Shown here in pieces: positions 5,976 through 7,127 of a stretch of DNA of 7,127 nucleotides (position 1 is the stretch's first letter; each line of letters begins with the position of its first letter). Below the pieces are notes generated by a model. It was given only the letters and a program-made list of their open reading frames with translations. It ran no database searches and was not told the origin of the DNA. Source of the stretch: DATARH01 sp035935235 (GTDB lineage: Bacteria; Pseudomonadota; Alphaproteobacteria; ATCC43930; CGMCC-115725); the NCBI GenBank assembly GCA_035935235.1, contig DASYXG010000245.1:1-7127 (forward strand). The letters are read 5' to 3'. A program made the translations under genes and the position numbers.

Positions 5976-6251
5976 GTCAGGTCGGGGCCCAGTCGACCAT
6001 TCGTCACCCGACGAGTGGCCGGTATCGGCGCATCTCGGCAGTCGCGCCGCATTCCAGTCAGGTTCGGTTTACTGAACCCAAAGCCCACGTTCGGCCTTGG
6101 CGACGCAGCTACGGGTCGTGCCCCATTGCCGTCATTCCGACACTCGCGTTTGGACTGCATCGATCGTACTCTCTTCGGAGGTTCCTCAAGATCGGACCGA
6201 AAACCAAAGGCGATCTGACTATCCGTGATCGCCTGCATTGGGGGTGGAGAC

Positions 6252-7127
6252 GTGCTGCACGGTGTTCGTTCCGCTGCCTTGGCGTTTGGTTTATTCCTCG
6301 CGGCGACCCCAGTGCTGGCGCAAAAATCCGGAGGCATCCTCAAGATACAGCATTTCGACAGCCCGGCGAGCATGTCGATCCTCGAGGAGTCGACCCGCGC
6401 CTCCGAGCAGCCGATGATGGCGGTGTTCAACAATCTGGTGCTCTACGACCAGCACGTCGCCCAGAACAGCCTCGACCACATCGTCCCCGACCTGGCGACG
6501 AAATGGGATTGGAGCGACGACGGCAAGACCCTGACTTTCACCCTGCACGACGGGGTCAAATGGCATGACGGCAAGCCGTTCACGTCGGCCGACGTCAAAT
6601 GTACGTGGGACCTGCTGATGGGTCTCGGCAACGACAAGCTGCGCATCAACCCGCGCAAGAGTTGGTACGAGAATGTCGCCGAGGTCACGACGCGCGGCGA
6701 TTTCGAGGTCAGCTTCCATCTGAAGCAGCCGCAGCCGGCACTGCTGGCGCTGCTTGCCTCGGGCTGGGCACCGATTTACCCCTGCCACGTCCCGGCGGCG
6801 CAGATGCGCCAGCATCCGATCGGTACGGGCCCGTTCAAATTCGTCGAGTTCAAGCCCAACGAGTACATCAAGCTGACAAGGAACACCGATTACTGGAAGC
6901 TGGGGCATCCCTATCTCGACGCCATCGAGTTCACCATCATGCGCGAGATCGCCCCGCGCAACCTCGCATTCTTCGCCGGTGGGTTTGATGTCGGCTCGCC
7001 TTACGGCGTGACGCCGCCGACGCTAAAGGACTTCAAGGAGCAGGCGCCGCAAGCAATCTGCACGATGAGCGGCGTCAATGTGCCGCGCACCATGCTGATC
7101 AACACGTCGAAGCCGCCTTTCGACAAT
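6252..7127 (+). CDS. Family-5 extracellular solute-binding protein (peptide/nickel-type ABC transporter), 5' part
   Basis: The first 292 residues of a periplasmic binding protein, open to the window end (family members are usually about 500-540 residues). Start GTG 6252 gives a clean signal peptide: basic residues near the start, a hydrophobic core and a VLA-QK cleavage site after Ala23. There is no lipobox Cys, so it should be a soluble periplasmic protein. The SBP_bac_5 signature is plain: PDLATKWDWSDDGKTLTF followed by LHDGVKWHDGKPF (starting at residue 98) and SADVKCTWDLL, then GTGPFKF at 191-197. Such proteins deliver peptides, nickel complexes, opines or glycosides to a Dpp/Opp-like permease; the ligand is not predictable. 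A G-rich run (6240-6244) with GGAG (6246-6249) lies before the start. GTG 6225 is the alternative start. The permease and ATPase genes would be expected beyond the window. Confidence 0.9.
   Translation, partial: MLHGVRSAALAFGLFLAATPVLAQKSGGILKIQHFDSPASMSILEESTRASEQPMMAVFNNLVLYDQHVAQNSLDHIVPDLATKWDWSDDGKTLTFTLHDGVKWHDGKPFTSADVKCTWDLLMGLGNDKLRINPRKSWYENVAEVTTRGDFEVSFHLKQPQPALLALLASGWAPIYPCHVPAAQMRQHPIGTGPFKFVEFKPNEYIKLTRNTDYWKLGHPYLDAIEFTIMREIAPRNLAFFAGGFDVGSPYGVTPPTLKDFKEQAPQAICTMSGVNVPRTMLINTSKPPFDN

Larger units (their letters stand above)
5826..6251. other. Non-coding gap between divergent MBL and solute-binding genes
   Basis: These 426 bases separate two divergent genes and should hold both promoters. 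I see no convincing protein gene, tRNA or mobile element. Open frames crossing the region on both strands have compositions unlike real proteins (many Arg, Ser, Pro and Cys) and run into the genes on either side. Small structures present: the dyad GTCAC-N6-GTGAC (5960-5975), the 8-base palindrome TGACGTCA (5972-5979) overlapping it, and a GGTTC/GAACC inverted pair (6061-6078). No sigma-70-like promoter could be called with confidence. Confidence 0.5.

Noticed and set aside
5738..6433. 231-codon - strand open frame across the gap
   Set aside because: Its ends overlap two well-supported genes and its composition (Arg, Ser, Pro, Cys) is not protein-like. A decayed gene cannot be excluded.

Overview
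The window is about 7.1 kb of GC-rich bacterial DNA. Codon use strongly favours G or C at third positions, genes are tightly packed, and the gene families suggest a free-living Gram-negative, most likely an alphaproteobacterium of soil or water. That placement is inference; no rRNA or marker gene is present.

Layout. Positions 1-3254 (+ strand) hold four tightly spaced genes: the 3' part of an AMP-forming acyl-CoA ligase (1-900), a shortened and diverged Lgt-type membrane protein (905-1612), a cysteine-rich radical SAM enzyme of the archaeal tetraether-lipid-synthase (Tes)/MJ0619 type (1591-3033), and a small two-helix membrane protein (3030-3254). Gaps and overlaps of 4 bp, 22 bp and ATGA indicate one translationally coupled operon. 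On the - strand, convergent to it, lies a TIR-domain protein (4748-3270) made of TIR, a charged coiled coil, one membrane helix, a Pro-rich spacer and an extracytoplasmic beta-rich domain. That last domain is encoded by DNA much richer in AT than its surroundings. Also on the - strand is a metallo-beta-lactamase-fold hydrolase (5825-4950) with a Glu in place of the first zinc-site His. After a 426-bp non-coding gap, the + strand begins a family-5 (DppA/OppA-type) solute-binding protein with a signal peptide (6252 to the window end, truncated).

How the genes may work together. The most interesting unit is the Lgt-like / Tes-like radical SAM / small membrane protein set, with the acyl-CoA ligase just upstream. 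An Lgt fold normally binds phosphatidylglycerol. This copy keeps residues aligning with the key Lgt arginines but lacks the catalytic-His and Asn equivalents. Tes-type radical SAM enzymes activate unreactive C-H bonds on lipid tails. A reasonable hypothesis is a membrane module that modifies acyl chains of a phospholipid or glycolipid, by tail coupling, methylation or other C-H chemistry. It cannot be proved from this sequence. The TIR, MBL and solute-binding genes show no clear functional link to this module or to each other.
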